Origin: Blastomussa wellsi
Lineage: Eukaryota > Cnidaria > Anthozoa > Scleractinia > Plerogyridae
Assembly: GCA_947652115.1 (NCBI GenBank)
Contig: OX393571.1
Span: 12,313,334-12,377,333, forward strand
DNA length: 64,000 nt
Direction: 5' to 3'
The notes under the pieces were generated by a model. It saw only the letters and a program-made list of their open reading frames with translations. It did not search any database and was not told the origin of the DNA. Below, one piece after another: positions 38,401-43,015 of this stretch; position 1 is the first letter of the stretch, and each line of letters starts with the position of its first letter. The position numbers and the translations under genes are program-made.

Positions 38401-41400
38401 TAAAGGCGAAGCAATAAGACTGCTTCGAACGAACTCTTCCGCAAAAAAAACATTTGAAGAGAGCCTTTTGAAATTCAAACAACGCCTTAGCTTACGGGGC
38501 TACCCAGAAAACATTATAGAAAGGTCCCTGTCAGAGGTAACTTTTGCCTCTAGACAATCGGCACTAACACAAAAGAAAAGAGGTCAAGAGAGGCTACTTC
38601 CTTTTGTCACAACGTACCATCCGGCAATTAAAAATTTAAAACAAATACTTATGGAGCATTGGAGCCTCATACAAAACCAGCCTTTGCTGAAAACTATTTT
38701 TCAAAAACCTCCAATAATCTCCTACAAAAAGGGCAAATCACTCAAAGACACGCTCGTTAGAGCAAAAATATAATCTGAAGGCATCCTAGGCGGCGCGCAC
38801 TTAAAAGCCACATGGGGAGTCCGAGCAGGTCTGTCATTACCTTGTCATCAGCTTCGAAAGGAAGGAAGCGCTGATGACATGACGGTGGCACTGCTGCGCG
38901 AGGTGCTTGATGAAATGAACGTGACGTATCGCAAAAACGAAAAAAAGGCAGAGTTGGTGAGGAAAGTCAAAGAGGCAAGATCCGCTGCAAGTGATACCAC
39001 CCAGGATTGTGATGGCGGTTCAGCACAAACCACAAAATCTAGCAGGAAAACACTAAGGCTAAAATGGCCCATCGCTTATTACTATGACGAAAAAAAGGAA
39101 CGTCTTTTTTATCTTTTGCTGCATATATTATTTCTTTTAGACACAATTGGCGCCTTAATAGATTTTTTAGTTAACATGTATGTGATCTTTGTTTTAAGCA
39201 CGATTTGGTTTGTTATTGCAAGGCTAGGTGTTGCTGCTTTATTCATTTATTTGCAACAAATCATGCTGCTGTTGTTGGCAATTCCATTGTTTGCAAAAGC
39301 ACAACTTCTGCTACCAGAATTTTTCTGTGAAGGCACGATGGAACTACTTTCCGTTTTTGGAAGTCTATAGGTTGGGCCATGGAACAAACTTTTGATTTGT
39401 TAAAATTAAAATTAAAGGAATCCTGAGGACTGGACATTAACGTTGAAGACAGAGAAGAGAGCGTTGTTCTCCTGCTAACATTAAAATGAGTTTTGTTTAC
39501 AATTACAACGTACTTAATTGTTGTTTTTACTCGCCGATTACCGTTATGTCAATCTGCAACCAATCGATACCAATCGATAACAATTTTTTATCGATTGGTA
39601 TTGATAATCGATACCAATCGATAACCACACGAATCTTCGCCATCGATTGGTCATCGATTATCAATACCAATCGATTAATTAATATCGATTGGTATCGATT
39701 GATATCGATTGTCATCGATTATCGATTTCATCGATTGGATACCCCGGGAACCTGAAGGTGAAAATAATTCCTGCCCAGAAAAATCGCCTAATGCTCTCCC
39801 CCCTCAAAAATTAAATGGTCCGTCGCCAAGTTAACAGTCGGTTCAAATGTTTTGCTATTGTTCCGTTCTGCACGGCACAACTTTATGCTGGTGCTTCTTC
39901 CAAGCATATATTTTTTTCTGTATTCGTTGTCAGGTTGAACAAATGTTGGAAAAGTATGATTGGATCTCGATCGAGAAGCAGTTTTTCGGCCAGCCTAACA
40001 CCGCGTATGATTTTGCTGCGAATGACATGAAGGAGGTTTCCAGACGTCTTAGCAAACTGCAAGAAACGAAGGAGAAACTGGGAAAGAACGTGAATATGAG
40101 AGCTATGAACATGCTGGGAAAAGCTGAAGAGAAGGTAAAGTGATAACAACTGAGTACTGCCTAATGGTGTCCTAATGGTTTGTGCGTTCGTCTCCGGATC
40201 AAGCGGTCTGTGTTCGAACCCTGGCCGGGGACATTGTGTTGGGCAAGACACTTTACTCTCACGCTGCCTCTCTCCACCCAGGTGTATAAATGGGTACCGA
40301 CGAATTTACTGCTGGGGGGTAACCCTGCGATGGACTAGCATCCCATCCAGGGGTGAGTAGAAATACTCCTAGTCCCTTCATGCTACGGAAACCGGAGATA
40401 AGCAGAATTAACCTACCGCTGCATTACTACCGTGTTACTGACCTCAATCAGCGATGCCTTTGTTTTGTTTTGAACAGTGGTGAGAACGCTTGTTTCCCAC
40501 CAATGTGGCCTGGACCTGGCGTCGTATGTGGGTCGAGTTTGTTGTTGGTCCTCGTCCGAGTTACAAGGGTTCCTCCCTCCGCAAAAGCCAACACTTCTTA
40601 ATTCCAATTCCAATCCGAGGGCCCCACAATAGGCTTGTTAGTCGAAAGACTACTATGTGCTACCTTTGTTAAACAAAGGCAAATTGATTTGATTAGATTT
40701 TTGAAAGATCGCCGTAAAACTGCGAAAGGTAATTTCACTGACCTTCATTAACACAGCTAGGAGCAATGCGATAAGATTTAGCTTCGCCTTCCTTTTTTCC
40801 TCATTTCAATGTTAAGCCGTGGCGGAATCCTTGTAGAACACATAGCATATATGGGGGACCGTGGGGTGGGGTGGGGTGGGGGTGGGGTTGGGGGTGCAAG
40901 TTTTGAATGATGGCCAGTGTAGGAAAAGCTGAAGAAAAAGACAAATAACAACATATTTATATGTTAACCTTTCTCCTGATTAAGTGGAGTGGAGCTCTGC
41001 TTTCAAACTTGGCGAAACCTTTTTTTCGTCTGATTACAGTACCACGACTTAATTAAAAAGAAGAGCATTGTCCTGAAGGACAAGGAAAAAATTGCGGATG
41101 TGATTAAAGAACTAGACGAGAAAAAGAAACAAACCCTGAGGAATGCTTGGGAAAAAGTGAACAAGGTAAAACGTCTTTTTATCTACCTCTCATAACCTAC
41201 TACGTTGCCAACCTCAATTAATTACATAGCTGTTTCTGTAGATTTATTCTGTTTTCGTATTTAATTATTACCGTATTTGCATTTTTTTTAGTGTGTATTT
41301 TCTTTTTTCCCCTGATTATCCTGGCCCGCCTCGATTAGCGTTGCTACCTGCGGAGCCAGACGATTAAGACCTAATTCTGAAGTAGTAAAAATATTGTTAT

Positions 41401-42970
41401 TGTTTGTTGTTTGCTGTTTTAACTTCAGACAATAACCGTAAAATGGTAGCAGTGAGTGAAGAAGTGAAAGTACATATTTCTTGTTAACACAGCACATAGA
41501 CGCCGTGCAGTTTGCTTGCGGTTATTATTAATTTACTGCTGTTTGCTTGCAGTTAGCATTAAATGTTTGGCAGGGTCGAATTCACTTCTGTCTTTTCAGT
41601 TGGCGTATATGATTGTAGTGTATGTTACTTTACTCTCACGCTGCCTCTCCACCCAGGTGTATAAATGGGTACCGGCGAATTTACTGCTGGGGGAATTCAC
41701 TTCTGTCTTTTCAGTTGGCGTGTATGATTGTAGTGTATGTTACTTTACTCTCACGCTGCCTCTCTCCACCCAGGTGTATAAATGGGTACCGGCGAATTTA
41801 CTGCTGGGGGAATTCACTTCTGTCTTTTCAGTTGGCGTGTATGATTGTAGTGTATGTTATCGTTTATTGGATATGGACGTGAAAAGTCTAGTTCTTGTTT
41901 CTTGTTGTAAACATAGCAAGTGTCCCAACAATTTTGACGGGAATTGTAGCTTTCTCTTAACACGTTTGTGTTACCCTTGGTTAATTTTTTCACTTAATTT
42001 TCGACAGTTTTGAGACACCTTTGTGATAGATTTTTTTTGGAAGGGCAAACAGGATTGGCTTAGAAAACAAATAGAACAAACAACAAACAGCGACCCTGGC
42101 TCTGAAAACAGTAGAGATGCATGAGGCAGAGAGCAAATGAAATTACATGGTATCTGAGATTTTCATGGCCTGTTTCAACTAGCCAATGAAGATGCAGAAT
42201 TGACAGTTCTTGGAAATAGGGAGGGGTGCAACTAGGGGGAGGGTGCAGGGGGTCTGCACCTCCCCCCCTTCCCGCCCTGAGATGACCTGTGACTTTCCAA
42301 CAATATATTTAGTATTCTTCTTACGCCACCAGGAGCCCCATCAGTTAAGTGGTTCCTTTGCCCCCCCCCCCCCCGCTAAGAAAAATCCCGTATCCACCCC
42401 TGTAGAGTGAACATGGACGGTGACTAGGCGGTGACAACGTTTATTCAACTTTTCTTTCAGGACTTTGGTTCAATATTTTCTACTCTCCTTCCTGGTACTA
42501 CTGCTAAACTGGCGCCTCCCGAGGGACAAACGGAGTTAGACGGGTTGGAAGTGAAAGTTGCTTTCGGCAATGTATGGAAAGAGAGTCTTAGTGAACTTAG
42601 CGGCGGTCAAAGGTAAAGTTCATTTGCTGTTTAAAGTGGCTCTTACTATTTGGTCCTGGCCGTGAATGAAAAGGTCCCGTACGTGAATGGCACCCTTATT
42701 ATTTGGTGTCGTCCGTGAATGAAACCCTTACTAACTATTTCGTGCCGTCCATGAATGAAACCCTTGCTATTTGGTTCCGTCCGTGAATGAAACACTGACT
42801 ATTTGGTGCCGTCCCTGAATAAAACCCTTATTATTATGTGCCGTCCGTGAATAAAACCCTTACCATTAGATGCTGTCCGTGAATAAAACTCTTACTATTA
42901 GATGCTGTCCGTGAATGAAACCCTTACTATTTGGTCCCGTCCGTGAATGAAACCCTTACCATTTGAATAG

Positions 42971-43015
<45 letters not shown>

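Larger units (their letters stand above)
37739..39748. mobile_element. 2.0-kb element with 20-bp perfect inverted ends and 7-bp target duplication
   Basis: Both ends read CCCGGGGTATCCAATCGATG inward, a perfect 20-bp terminal inverted repeat. The flanks AACCTGA (37732-37738) and AACCTGA (39749-39755) are a 7-base target-site duplication. Inside each end lies an array of ATCGATTGG/CCAATCGAT words (37748-37900 and 39560-39735), inverted relative to each other. The interior holds an RT-derived frame and a SAP-like ORF. Ends, target size and subterminal arrays point to a cut-and-paste DNA transposon or derivative; I cannot assign the superfamily. No DDE transposase is recognised, so it is probably non-autonomous. 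It sits in SMC2 intron 29, about 185 bases before exon 30. Confidence 0.8.
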
